DNA from: JAUXLW01 sp964195005 | Lineage (GTDB): Bacteria; Actinomycetota; Acidimicrobiia; Spongiisociales; SHLN01 | DNA length: 24,229 nucleotides | Direction: 5' to 3' | Assembly: GCA_964195005.1 (NCBI GenBank) | Contig: CAXMOO010000037.1 | Span: forward strand, 1-24,229 | Shown: piece by piece, positions 15,571 through 23,738 of the stretch | Layout: the number at the start of each line of letters is the position of its first letter | How positions within the stretch are numbered: position 1 is the stretch's first letter | Position numbers and translations under genes: made by a program | Notes under the pieces: model-generated | The model's database searches: none | What the model was told of the DNA's origin: nothing | What the model saw: only the letters and a program-made list of their open reading frames with translations

Positions 15571-15794
15571 CAGTCGGTCAAGGGGTTCGCTGCGTGGGCC
15601 CCGATGGTGGTCTTTTGGATCCGAGTCAGAATGGATACGAGGACAAACCACCACGCTGAAAATACCACACCAACCATCGACTCGCCTCAGGACGTCGCTT
15701 CTATCGTTTAGAATCAGGGGTGGCCCGGCCACATTCAGGGCCCCGTGATGCCGTCAGTCACGACCACAAGAGTCCAGGCCGCAGCGCCTTGCGC
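15571..15794. other. Intergenic stretch, 224 bp, no gene recognised
   Basis: This stretch separates the small ORF and the converging lipoprotein gene. Beyond a short GTGGC/GCCAC inverted repeat (15720-15732) I see no gene, RNA or clear terminator. Its base composition is slightly more AT-rich in the middle. Confidence 0.5.
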
Positions 15795-16748
15795 TCAAGG
15801 TTGGGTCAGATCGAACCAGTAGTCGGTGCCTGAGGAGAGGTCGGTCACCCGGAGCAGCATGCCATCGGCGTCCCCGGCAGATACTTCTCTACACAGAAAG
15901 ACGAGGCCAATGCCCTCGCCTGGACCAGCCTGAACACCCATATCGATGAATGAAGAGTCTTCGCTGCCGCAGTCGGCTTCGTCGCCATACGTTGTGGATC
16001 CGTTCACCATGGCGAGCGCTAGATCCTCACCAAGGATGGTCGAAGCCTCAGGTCCGTCGTAACTGGGGTTGAGCTGGATGTTGAACAGTTGGTTGCCGCC
16101 GGCTGCCGGCTCCCCACCGAGCTCGACGACTCGATCCTCAGCGTCGGGCTGGATGAAAGAGACCGTCAAGAACCAGCCGTTGATCTCAGCTACCCCCCCA
16201 TAGGGGACCCGATCGTTCCGGTCGGTGCCATACCCCTCCAAACCTCCCTGGGCCTCGGTGATGTTTGAGCACTCGTCCTTGTGCCATCCGCCTTCTTCGT
16301 AGACCCAAGCGTTGGGGATGCTCTCCTCGAACAAGTCTGTCGTTCCCGAAAGCACCAGGGTGACGCTGGCCGAATCGCCCGCGAAGGTGGTTATCTCGAC
16401 CGACGAGACGCCGAGGGTGCTGAGATCTATTCCGGCGCCTTCAGCTCGAAATCTACGCCCGGTGAGGTGGTTGTCGACGACTGCGAACTGGAGCCGCTCG
16501 CGACAGCTTTGCGATAGAAGATTGAAATATATCTGATCATCCTTCGAGAGGTAAGCCAAAAACATGTCGGTGGCGGCTTGCTCGAGCTCGCGTTCGCCAC
16601 CGACCGCCCCGTCACTGCCACCATCGGAGGTGGTTGTGGTCTGCGAATCGGCACCGCCTGGAGCCCCATCGGTCGTGCCCTCTGGATCGGAGCCTCCACA
16701 AGCGGAGAGAACGAACATTGCGATCGCCAGCAACGCGAGGTTCCGCAA
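15795..16748 (-). CDS. Predicted lipoprotein of unknown function
   Basis: A 317-residue protein with a lipoprotein signal: a short basic start (MRN), hydrophobic core LALLAIAMFVLSA and lipobox LSAC with the modified Cys at residue 17. A Gly/Ser/Thr/Asp-rich linker (18-50) leads to the folded domain (LEQAATDMFLAYLSKDDQIYF...), which contains three further cysteines of an extracellular type. I recognise no family. The start is a TTG at 16748 because the preceding in-frame codon is a stop and later starts would remove the signal peptide. A GAGG lies 6 nt before it. Confidence 0.8.
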   Translation of the reverse strand: MRNLALLAIAMFVLSACGGSDPEGTTDGAPGGADSQTTTTSDGGSDGAVGGERELEQAATDMFLAYLSKDDQIYFNLLSQSCRERLQFAVVDNHLTGRRFRAEGAGIDLSTLGVSSVEITTFAGDSASVTLVLSGTTDLFEESIPNAWVYEEGGWHKDECSNITEAQGGLEGYGTDRNDRVPYGGVAEINGWFLTVSFIQPDAEDRVVELGGEPAAGGNQLFNIQLNPSYDGPEASTILGEDLALAMVNGSTTYGDEADCGSEDSSFIDMGVQAGPGEGIGLVFLCREVSAGDADGMLLRVTDLSSGTDYWFDLTQP

Positions 16749-16861
16749 TCAACGCCTCGAGATCATCAGTTCCCCTTCCTGGCATCGGCCGCTGCTCCGA
16801 CGAAGCTATCAGGTTCAGCCGCGTCCACGAGCCACAGCGAGATGGGCCAGGCTCGAGCCTG

Positions 16862-17260
16862 TCAGCTCTCCGAGATGATCTGGCAGATGGAATTGGGTGG
16901 GCACTGCTCGGGATCGAGTCGTTCAGCACGTCTGGCCAGGCGTTTGAGTTCCTGCCTGGTTTGGCTGAGAGCAGTTATTCGACCGTTGATTTGTACAAGT
17001 TTGCGGTCGATGAGATCGGCGACGTGCCTACACGGTTGGCTCCCCTCGTCGCGAAGGTTGAAGATGCTGGTGATCTCGGTGAGTGTGAGCCCGGCTTGCT
17101 GGGCTGCCTTGACAAATTGGACCCGGGTGCTCGCTGAGGAGTCGTAGTCGCGGTAACCCGACGGGGTGCGAGCGGGAGGTGCAAGCACGCCAATTTCTTC
17201 GTAATAGCGGATGGCCGAACTCTGTACTCCGCTTTCGCTTGCCAGCTCTCCGATTCTCAT
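16862..17260 (-). CDS. MerR-family transcriptional regulator (metal/thiol-sensing type)
   Basis: A 132-residue regulator. Residues 1-40 are the winged helix (MRIGELASESGVQSSAIRYYEEIG, then SGYRDYD), followed by the long dimerisation helix. Cys77 at its start and Cys120/Cys126 (CPPNSIC) near the end are placed much like the three mercury ligands of classical MerR, so metal or thiol sensing is likely. The effector is not known. It is transcribed away from a plus-strand thioredoxin/CcdA-like pair, and its operator lies between them. A 14-bp palindrome (16848-16861) touches its stop codon. Confidence 0.9.
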   Translation of the reverse strand: MRIGELASESGVQSSAIRYYEEIGVLAPPARTPSGYRDYDSSASTRVQFVKAAQQAGLTLTEITSIFNLRDEGSQPCRHVADLIDRKLVQINGRITALSQTRQELKRLARRAERLDPEQCPPNSICQIISES

Positions 17261-17276
17261 ATCTCAGAAAACCCCC

Positions 17277-17308
17277 TTGACCTTCAAGTTGACTTGAAGG
17301 TATACGAT
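17277..17308 (+). promoter_or_regulatory. MerR-type promoter with perfect 22-bp dyad
   Basis: TTGACC (17277-17282) and TACGAT (17303-17308) are separated by 20 bp, the long spacer that MerR regulators untwist. Between them lies a perfect inverted repeat: half-site ACCTTCAAGT (17280-17289) and its exact complement (17292-17301) around TG. It resembles SoxR/MerR-class operators and reads toward the thioredoxin-like gene. It overlaps the region just upstream of merR (start 17260), so autoregulation is likely. Confidence 0.88.
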
Positions 17309-17337
17309 ACCACCTAATGCCAACCAAGGAAAGACTC

Positions 17338-17634
17338 ATGAACGTGACGCTCCAATACTTTGATGGATGTCCGAACTGGAAGCTCGTCGAGCAAAGACTC
17401 CACGCCGTCCTCGGCCCGGATTCGACTATCCAGTATCGCCTGGTCGAATCGCAAGAGGATGCCGAGCAACTCGGGTTCACAGGGTCACCGACTGTCCTGG
17501 TTGATGGAGTCGATTCGTTTGCCAAACCCGGTGCTCCGATCGGGCTGGCTTGCCGGGTGTATCTCACCGCCGCAGGCCGGGAGGGAGCGCCGTCGATTGA
17601 ACAACTTCGAGAAGCCATGGGTGTGGTGTCGTGA
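17338..17634 (+). CDS. Thioredoxin-fold CPNW protein (DF-family/mercury-cluster type)
   Basis: A 98-residue protein beginning MNVTLQYFDGCPNWKLVEQRL. The CPNW motif (Cys11) sits where thioredoxin-fold proteins carry their active site, and GFTGSPTVLVDGVD is the cis-Pro-like loop of that fold. KPGAPIGLACRVYLT holds a second cysteine. Relatives occur in mercury or redox gene clusters, and some, as I recall, have selenocysteine in place of this first Cys. Here the codon is an ordinary Cys codon. AAGGAAAG 4 nt before ATG 17338 decides the start; an ATG at 17317 sits almost on the predicted transcription start and would be leaderless. Confidence 0.82.
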   Translation: MNVTLQYFDGCPNWKLVEQRLHAVLGPDSTIQYRLVESQEDAEQLGFTGSPTVLVDGVDSFAKPGAPIGLACRVYLTAAGREGAPSIEQLREAMGVVS

Positions 17635-17686
17635 CCGGACCCTCCCGGCTGCATGGTGCTGTAGGTGAGGGAAGCCGCTGTGGCCT

Positions 17687-18568
17687 TTGACTGATCAGGT
17701 GAATCCAGGTCCCCTCGGGCCTGAGCGGGAGGCCGTGCTGCGGAGCCGGGGCCGGACACGATGGGGTTTGCTCATCGCCGGCACTTTGTTGGTTGGCTTG
17801 GCCGGGTACGTTGGGTTTCGGTTCTACCCAACAGTTGGCTCCGGCACCGGGCTGGGCCTGTTGGTCCTCGCCGCGGCGACGGGTTTCGCTGCCTTCTTCT
17901 CGCCTTGTTCGTTTCCTCTTTTGCTCACCGTCGTGACCCGTCAGACGGAGAGCGGTCGACTTCGCTCTGGCTTGCGGTTTGCCACCGGCGCATCGGTGGG
18001 GGCGGCAGCCTTTCTCCTGAGTTTTGGGTTGGCCCTATCGCTGGGAGGCGGCAGCATCGCCGACCACATCACTTTTACCAGCACAAGTGGCCGGATATTG
18101 AGGGTGGCAGTCGGGGTCGCTTTGATCGTCATGGGGTTGGTGCAGCTCGGGAGAGTTCGACTTTCTTTCTCGCGCCTGGCGAGCCTGGCGGCACCTATCG
18201 AGCGCCGCAGGTCTGCGGCCGGCGACAGGGACCGCTTCTTGAACCATGTTCTCTACGGCTTCGGCTACCTCGTTGCAGGCTTTGGCTGAACGGGCCCCTT
18301 GCTGGCCGGTCTGGCCGCCCAGACTCTGATTGTGGGCAGTGCCACAGGGGGAATCGTTACCTTCTCAACGGCGGCTCTGGTGATGGTGATGCTGCTGTTT
18401 GCCACGGCTATCGCGGCTGCAGTGGCGGACGACTCGACGTTGCGGCGCTTCAAAACGAGCGGCCCATCAGTTAAACGTTGGGGAGGAAGAGTCCTCCTCG
18501 GTGTCGGAACCTGGTTCATTGCCATTGGTCTGTTCGCGGGCCCTGCCGGCCGCGTGCTCTTTTCGTGA
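17687..18568 (+). CDS. CcdA-like membrane selenoprotein, in-frame TGA (Sec201)
   Basis: The frame from 17687 runs 200 codons, meets TGA at 18287-18289, and continues unbroken in the same frame to TGA 18566-18568, giving 293 residues if the first TGA is read as selenocysteine. It has about seven membrane helices. FFSPCSFPLLL carries Cys74 in the CcdA-type PC motif, and the TGA falls in YLVAGFG-U-TGPLLAGL, where CcdA-type proteins have their partner cysteine. A Cys/Sec pair would pass electrons across the membrane. A SECIS-like hairpin follows at once. The start is uncertain (TTG 17687 or GTG 17699). The gene follows the CPNW protein by 52 nt behind a MerR promoter. A nonsense mutation is the alternative, which I think much less likely. 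Confidence 0.85.
18287..18289 (+). other. Predicted selenocysteine codon (TGA recoding site)
   Basis: The TGA replaces the second conserved cysteine of the CcdA-like protein. Hydrophobic, helix-forming codons on both sides are in the same frame, and there is no start codon or ribosome binding site just after it that would support a separate second gene. Confidence 0.85.
18301..18318 (+). promoter_or_regulatory. SECIS element
   Basis: GC, a bulged T (18303) and GGCC (18304-18307) pair with GGCCGC (18313-18318) around the loop GGTCT (18308-18312). A bulged U below a GGUCU loop is the SelB recognition signature. The loop begins 18 nt after the TGA, the distance I recall for E. coli fdhF, where the residues after Sec also read x-G-P-x-x-A-G-L. 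An outer GGGC/GCCC pairing (18292-18295 with 18317-18320) may compete or extend the stem. Confidence 0.82.
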
Positions 18569-18573
18569 GACCG

Positions 18574-18602
18574 GGGGGTGGTGCTCACCGAGGCAAACCC
18601 CC
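18574..18602. terminator. Hairpin between converging genes
   Basis: GGGGGT (18574-18579) pairs with ACCCCC (18597-18602) around a 17-nt loop, in the 40-bp gap between the ends of the selenoprotein gene and ppc. There is no T tract, so it is only a possible bidirectional terminator. Confidence 0.35.
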
Positions 18603-18608
18603 AACGAC

Positions 18609-21365
18609 CTACCCGGTATTGCGGAGGCCGGCCGCCACCCCGTTGACTGTAAGCAGCAACGCCCGCTGCAGGGCAGGATCGGCCGCTTCGGTCTCCCGGG
18701 AGCGAGCGAGCAGGCCCACTTGCAGCAGGCTGATCGGGTCGATGTAGACATTGCGAACTGCCAGGGTGCGTTGCAGGATCGGGTGGTGCTCCAGGAGACT
18801 CTTAGCTCCGATAATCCGCAGCACCGCTGCCACAGTACGTTCGTACTCGTCCTTGATGATCTCGAAGAGCTCCCGGTGCTCGGGCTCGACTAGCTCCTCG
18901 ACGTAGCGGGCGGCCACTGCCAGGTCGGTCTTGGCCAGAGTCATTTCGACATTCGAAATGAAAGTGTGAAAGAAAGGCCAGTCCTGCTGCATCTCATCGA
19001 GCTCGCCACTCAGACCGGCTTCGACCGCCGCCTCCAAACCGGTGCCCAACCCGAACCAGCCGGGAACGATCTGGCGAGACTGAGTCCAGCCAAACACCCA
19101 CGGAATGGCCCGCAGGCCACTGAGGCCCCCGCCCGAATCTGGCCGCCGGCCCGGGCGGGAACCGATGTTCATCTGGCCCAGCTCCTCCACCGGCGTGGCG
19201 GTGAGGAAGTAGTCGACCAGGCTCGGGTGATCGATCAACTCCCGGTACACCACATAGGCGGCGTCGGACACCACGTCCATCGTGCGGTCCCAACGATCGA
19301 GAACCTCCGAGGCTCGACGAGGCCCACGGTGCAGCACTGAAGCTTCAATCGTCGCGGCCAGCGCCAGCTCGAGGTTGTCTCTGGCCAGGTCCGGCAGGCC
19401 ATACTTGTCGGCAATGACCTCGCCCTGTTCGGTGATCTTGATGCGGCCGTCAACCGTTCCCCATGGCTGGGCCTTGATCGCCTCGCCGGTGGGCCCGCCG
19501 CCTCGCCCGACAGTGCCACCCCGGCCGTGAAACAGACGAAGCTTGACCTCGTGCCTGCGGGCCACATCGCGCAGATCCCGTGACGCTTTGTAGAGGCCCC
19601 ATTGGGCCGTTGTAATGCCGGCGTGCTTGTTGGAGTCGGAGTAGCCGAGCATCACCTCCTGCAAGTCACCCCGCAATGCCACCAGCCGGCGATAGGACCC
19701 CTGAGACAGCAGCTCGTCGAGGATCGCCCCGGCGGCGGTCACTTCCTCCGTCGTCTCGAAAAGCGGCACAAAACCAATGTCGGCAATGTCGGCGTGCAAA
19801 TCGATGAGGCCGGCTTCCCTGGCAAGAACCGCCGCGGCCAGCACATCGTCGGCGCCGCCCGTCTCGGAGACGATGTAACTTTCCACTATCGCCGGGCCGA
19901 ACCGGACAATCGCCTGCCGAACCGTGGCGAATGTGGCCAGTGTCGTGGCGGCGGGTCCGTCCAATGGGGTTGTGACCGAGGATAACGGCCGCTTGCTCGA
20001 CAACTCAGCAGCCAGCAGTTTGGTGCGATCATCGCGGTTCAGTCTCATATACGAGCTAGGTCCGTCGATCCGCTCGAAGAGCTGTTCCAGAACCAGATGA
20101 TGCTTGGTGGCATGCTCACGAATATCCATCGTCGCCAGGTGGAAACCGAACGCCTGCACGAGATGGAGTAGCCGCGCCAGCGACCCTTGAGCTATGAGCT
20201 CGCCCCGGTTGGCGAGGAGCGAGCGCTGCATGATCGCCAGCTCTTCGTGGAGTCCGTCGGCCGTCGAGTAGTCCTGGCCGCCGACGTGCTCCCTGCTCTC
20301 ACCGAGGCGCTCTCGGGTAGCCCCGAGGCGCTGGTGGATGTAGCCGAACTTCATGCGGTAGGGCTCCCCCCTGCTGAGGCGCTCGTAGCGTCGGAAGGTC
20401 GCCGGCATCATTTCCCGGTCCGATGCCAGAGACTCTTCCAACTCGTCGCTGATGCCGACAATTCGCTCCGAAGTGCTGAGTTCGGTGGCGATTTGCTCGA
20501 CTGCGCCGATGAGCTCGCGCAAGGCGTGGTCGTGCTGAACCGCCATCACCTCCATCGTCACTTCGGGGGTCACGTTGGGATTGCCGTCTCGATCACCGCC
20601 CACCCACGTGCCAAAATGGAGCGGCCGGGCGTGTGGGGTGAGCTCTACACCGAGCCGTCCGAGCTGGTGGTCGAGCTCGTCGAAGAGATCGCCGACAACG
20701 TCCCGAAACATCTCGTCGAAGTAGTAGATCACTGATCTGGCCTCGTCGATGGGATCGGGTCGCTCGCGCCGCAGCTCATCGGTCTGCCACATGAGGTCAA
20801 TGACCTCTGCGAGGCGCCGCTCAACGCGATCCTGATCGGCTTCGGTCAGCCTCGGGTCGGAGCGCTCCTCCAGGAGCTCGGCCACTCGCCGAACCTTGGA
20901 GAGGATAGAGCGCCGAGCTGCCTCTGTCGGATGGGCGGTGAAGACGGGCCGTAGCTCTAAGCGGTGAATGATGGACTCCACCTCGGCCGGGTCGAGGTCC
21001 GCTTCGGCGATCCGGTCAACCACGGCCTGGAGACGTCCCCGGCCGCCGCCGGCGATCGCGGCCCGATCGGCGAGCCGATGGGTTTGCTCGGCGATGTTGG
21101 CGAGGTAGAAGTATGACGAAAAGGCACGGACCAGTTGGATGGTGGTCTCCAGGTCCAACCCGGCCAGTATCGACGTCAGCTCCTCGGCGGGCGCGGCGGG
21201 CTCGGCCTGCGGGCTTCGCAGGAGCTTGGTCAGGGCCCGCACTCTCTCGACCAGGTCCAGCAGTTCCTGCCCTTCCTGGCGCACCAGAGTCCGGCCAAGC
21301 AGATTCCCGAGCAAGCGAATGTCTGCGCGAAGAACAGATTCCGGGGAAACCTCTGATGCGACCAT
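18609..21365 (-). CDS. ppc: Phosphoenolpyruvate carboxylase
   Basis: A 918-residue enzyme that adds bicarbonate to PEP to make oxaloacetate and refills the TCA cycle. Key motifs are VFTAHPTEAARR (catalytic His, about residue 145), GTWVGGDRDGNP, LGYSDSNKHAGI, FHGRGGTVGRGGGPT (substrate and PEP binding), and AIPWVFGWTQSRQIVPGWFGLG. It ends in the usual NTG. ATG 21365 fits the family start (VLRADIRLLGNLLG follows); an ATG at 21395 would add ten residues. Length is normal for bacteria. It converges on the selenoprotein gene and diverges from the dehalogenase-like gene. Confidence 0.97.
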   Translation of the reverse strand: MVASEVSPESVLRADIRLLGNLLGRTLVRQEGQELLDLVERVRALTKLLRSPQAEPAAPAEELTSILAGLDLETTIQLVRAFSSYFYLANIAEQTHRLADRAAIAGGGRGRLQAVVDRIAEADLDPAEVESIIHRLELRPVFTAHPTEAARRSILSKVRRVAELLEERSDPRLTEADQDRVERRLAEVIDLMWQTDELRRERPDPIDEARSVIYYFDEMFRDVVGDLFDELDHQLGRLGVELTPHARPLHFGTWVGGDRDGNPNVTPEVTMEVMAVQHDHALRELIGAVEQIATELSTSERIVGISDELEESLASDREMMPATFRRYERLSRGEPYRMKFGYIHQRLGATRERLGESREHVGGQDYSTADGLHEELAIMQRSLLANRGELIAQGSLARLLHLVQAFGFHLATMDIREHATKHHLVLEQLFERIDGPSSYMRLNRDDRTKLLAAELSSKRPLSSVTTPLDGPAATTLATFATVRQAIVRFGPAIVESYIVSETGGADDVLAAAVLAREAGLIDLHADIADIGFVPLFETTEEVTAAGAILDELLSQGSYRRLVALRGDLQEVMLGYSDSNKHAGITTAQWGLYKASRDLRDVARRHEVKLRLFHGRGGTVGRGGGPTGEAIKAQPWGTVDGRIKITEQGEVIADKYGLPDLARDNLELALAATIEASVLHRGPRRASEVLDRWDRTMDVVSDAAYVVYRELIDHPSLVDYFLTATPVEELGQMNIGSRPGRRPDSGGGLSGLRAIPWVFGWTQSRQIVPGWFGLGTGLEAAVEAGLSGELDEMQQDWPFFHTFISNVEMTLAKTDLAVAARYVEELVEPEHRELFEIIKDEYERTVAAVLRIIGAKSLLEHHPILQRTLAVRNVYIDPISLLQVGLLARSRETEAADPALQRALLLTVNGVAAGLRNTG

Positions 21366-21524
21366 CGCGGGCCAGAGTAGTGGCCCGGCGGGCATCTAGA
21401 GCCATGACAAACACGGCTCGCTCAACGTCGCCCGGCCATCGGGAATCTCGCACGAAAACTGCCCCGGCGGCCGTGACCCGCCAACCCTCAACTATGTTGA
21501 GCCTTGCAATCGAGGAGAAAGACA

Positions 21525-22394
21525 GTGACGCAACGCCCAAGTTGGTTCAACGAGACCCTGTTTCCATTCGAGAGCAAGTTCATGGAAGTGGACGGCTCAA
21601 CAGTTCATTATGTCGACGTCGGTGAAGGCCCGACGATCGTCATGGTCCACGGCAACCCTGCCTGGTCCTTTCTCTACCGCAAAGTCATCCTGGGGTTGCA
21701 GGACCGGTTCCGGTGCATCGCCGTCGATAACCCCGGGTTCGGCCTGTCGAAGGCTGCTCCCGGGTACGGCTACATGCCCCACGAGCACTCGGCAGTGCTC
21801 GGGAAAGTCGTCGATCAACTTGGGTTGGATGAGTTCACTGTCATGGCAAACGACTGGGGCGGGCCGATCGGGTTCGGGATGGCGGTTGAGCGTCCCGATC
21901 GAGTCCGCTCCCTCATCGTATGCAACACCTGGGCGTGGCCGGTGGCCGGAGTCAAGAAGATTGAGCGCTTCTCGAAAGTGATGGGCAGCTCAGCCATGGG
22001 GTACGCGATCAGACGGTTCAACATCTTCATCAACCCCATGATGAAATCAGGCTTCAAGCGCGCGAAGCCATCAAAAGAGGAGTGGGCTATGTACAAGGGC
22101 CCATTCCCCACTCCCGACTCCCGCGAACCGATCGCGCTTCTCCCCGGTGCCATCCTGGGAGAGACGCCCTGGTTGCAGGATATTTCCGACAAGCTGCCGT
22201 CGATCGCCGACAAGCCGGCTCTCATTCTCTGGCCCGACAAGGACCTCGCCTTCCGAACCCAGCAACGCAAACAGTGGGAAAAGCTTCTATCCAATCATCA
22301 CACGGTGATCATCGAAGGAGCCGGTCATTTCGTCCAGGACGACGCCGGCGAGGAGCTCGTCGACGAGATTCGCAAATGGTGGCCCGGGGGGTGA
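21525..22394 (+). CDS. Haloalkane dehalogenase-like alpha/beta hydrolase
   Basis: A 289-residue alpha/beta-hydrolase. HGNPAWSFLYR (42-52) is the oxyanion-hole motif of haloalkane dehalogenases, and NDWGGPIG has nucleophile Asp110 followed by Trp111, the halide-binding residue. WPDKDLAF and GAGHFVQDD provide the acid and the His. These support haloalkane dehalogenase or a close relative, but substrate use needs testing. GTG 21525 is preceded by AGGAG 7 nt upstream, which decides the start; a TTG at 21504 lies before that site. It runs divergently from ppc. Confidence 0.85.
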   Translation: MTQRPSWFNETLFPFESKFMEVDGSTVHYVDVGEGPTIVMVHGNPAWSFLYRKVILGLQDRFRCIAVDNPGFGLSKAAPGYGYMPHEHSAVLGKVVDQLGLDEFTVMANDWGGPIGFGMAVERPDRVRSLIVCNTWAWPVAGVKKIERFSKVMGSSAMGYAIRRFNIFINPMMKSGFKRAKPSKEEWAMYKGPFPTPDSREPIALLPGAILGETPWLQDISDKLPSIADKPALILWPDKDLAFRTQQRKQWEKLLSNHHTVIIEGAGHFVQDDAGEELVDEIRKWWPGG

Positions 22395-22502
22395 CGGATG
22401 GCGGACGTCGTCCGATGCGCTTGCCGTCCTCATCCTGGCGTAGGCGACTTCTGACATATCGGCGCCTGTAACATTTGTTGTCCAGAGGAGGGAGACCAGA
22501 CG

Positions 22503-22712
22503 GTGGTGAATCGGCGCCTCATCGTCAGCTCCGACCGCTTCGCGATCGAGGGCAGTCACTCCTTCCTCATCACTGCCGCCACTGGGGGCGACGGAAGTCT
22601 TGCACCACAGGTCTCTCCGGGCTTCGATCACGACGTGCCCCGCCTCACACAAATTCTCAAACGGCCAAAGGGTCTCCCGCCCCGCCCCCGGGACTTGTCT
22701 GAGCCCTCATGA
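22503..22712 (+). CDS. Possible small ORF overlapping the oxidoreductase start
   Basis: A 69-codon frame from GTG 22503 (or 22506), preceded by GAGGAGGGAG. The stop TGA overlaps the next ATG as ATGA. The first 17 codons have G or C in the third position almost throughout, as genes in this window do; the end (PRPRDL...) looks less protein-like. No family is recognised. It may be a real coupled gene or a chance frame. Confidence 0.3.
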   Translation: MVNRRLIVSSDRFAIEGSHSFLITAATGGDGSLAPQVSPGFDHDVPRLTQILKRPKGLPPRPRDLSEPS

Positions 22713-23728
22713 GTGCGCTGATGGCCCCACCCCGGATCGCTCTCTATCTTCAGAACGCCCAGACCATCCGCAACGGCATGCGAATCGTCCGGTATGCAGA
22801 AGAACAGGGGTACGAAGCCGTTTGGCAGGCGGAGAGCCGCTTGGCGAGGGAGGCCACGATACCGATGGCGGCCTTCGCCGCAGTGACCGAGCGGATCAAG
22901 GTGGGAGCGGGGGTCGTCAACAACTGGACTCGCAATCCAGCGCTGCTTGCTTCGACCTTCTCGACGCTCGACGACCTGGCTCCTGGGCGGGTCATCCTGG
23001 GCCTGGGAGCCTGGTGGGAGCCGCTGGCCTCCAAAGTTGGCGTCGATAGGCGCAAGCCACTCACCGCCATGCGGGAGACCGTTCAAGCGGTACGGGCGCT
23101 CTTGAACAACGAGACCGTCACATTCGATGGCGAATTCGTGCACCTGGACGGTGTGGAGCTGGACTACGTGTATCACGAGCGCCGGCCCAAGGACGTACCC
23201 ATCTACATTGGTGCCACCGGGATGAAGATGATGGAGCTGGGCGGCGAGGTAGGAGACGGGGTGCTACTGAATTACCTCGTTTCGCCCGATTACAACGCTC
23301 GGGCTGTAGAGCACATTGCGATCGGGGCGGCTCGCGCCGGTCGCACGCTGGAGGACGTGGACCGCCCCCAGCTCATCGTGTGCTCCATGGCGGATGATCG
23401 CCGGACGGCGTTGGACGCCGCCCGGATGCTGGTCACCCAGTATCTGGGCCAGCAACCGCACATCATGAAAGCCTCCGGAGTGCCCCGGGACCTGCTCGAT
23501 GAGATCACTCAGGTGCTCACGTGGCCGGCCACACTCGAGGAGGTGAAGGTTGCCTCCAAGCTAATACCCGATGACGTAGTGCAGATGATCACTGCCGCAG
23601 GCACGGCGGACGAGTGCCGGGACAAGGTGGCCGAGTATATGGAACGCGGCTGTACCTGCCCGGTGCTCTATCCCCTGGGTCCGGACGTCGAGGCCATGAT
23701 CGACGCTTTTGCCGGGTGGGCTCCCTGA
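22709..23728 (+). CDS. F420-type luciferase-like (LLM) oxidoreductase
   Basis: A 339-residue TIM-barrel flavin/F420 enzyme of the luciferase-like superfamily. Supporting segments are GMRIVRYAEEQGYEAVWQAE, ERIKVGAGVVNNWTRNPALLA, TLDDLAPGRVILGLGAWW, IYIGATGMKMMELGGEVGDGVLLN and a C-terminal AAGTADECRDKVAEYMERG. The pattern is that of methylenetetrahydromethanopterin-reductase-like proteins, which in actinobacteria normally use F420; the reaction cannot be read from sequence. ATG 22709 has no clear ribosome binding site of its own, consistent with coupling to the upstream frame. A second ATG at 22721 is possible. Confidence 0.9.
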   Translation: MSALMAPPRIALYLQNAQTIRNGMRIVRYAEEQGYEAVWQAESRLAREATIPMAAFAAVTERIKVGAGVVNNWTRNPALLASTFSTLDDLAPGRVILGLGAWWEPLASKVGVDRRKPLTAMRETVQAVRALLNNETVTFDGEFVHLDGVELDYVYHERRPKDVPIYIGATGMKMMELGGEVGDGVLLNYLVSPDYNARAVEHIAIGAARAGRTLEDVDRPQLIVCSMADDRRTALDAARMLVTQYLGQQPHIMKASGVPRDLLDEITQVLTWPATLEEVKVASKLIPDDVVQMITAAGTADECRDKVAEYMERGCTCPVLYPLGPDVEAMIDAFAGWAP

Positions 23729-23738
23729 CAGGCCGCTG

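Noticed and set aside
16848..16861. 14-bp perfect palindrome CAGGCTCGAGCCTG after merR as a terminator
   Set aside because: Only five pairs can form around a TCGA loop and no T tract follows on the minus strand.
17687..18289. Reading the first half of the CcdA-like frame as a complete gene or a nonsense-mutated pseudogene
   Set aside because: The frame, hydrophobicity and codon use continue unchanged past the TGA, a SECIS-like hairpin stands at the correct distance, and the second half lacks a ribosome binding site.
17761..18474. Plus-strand open frame of 237 codons through the selenoprotein gene
   Set aside because: It lacks membrane segments and conserved motifs; the main frame has both. 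It is a shadow frame.
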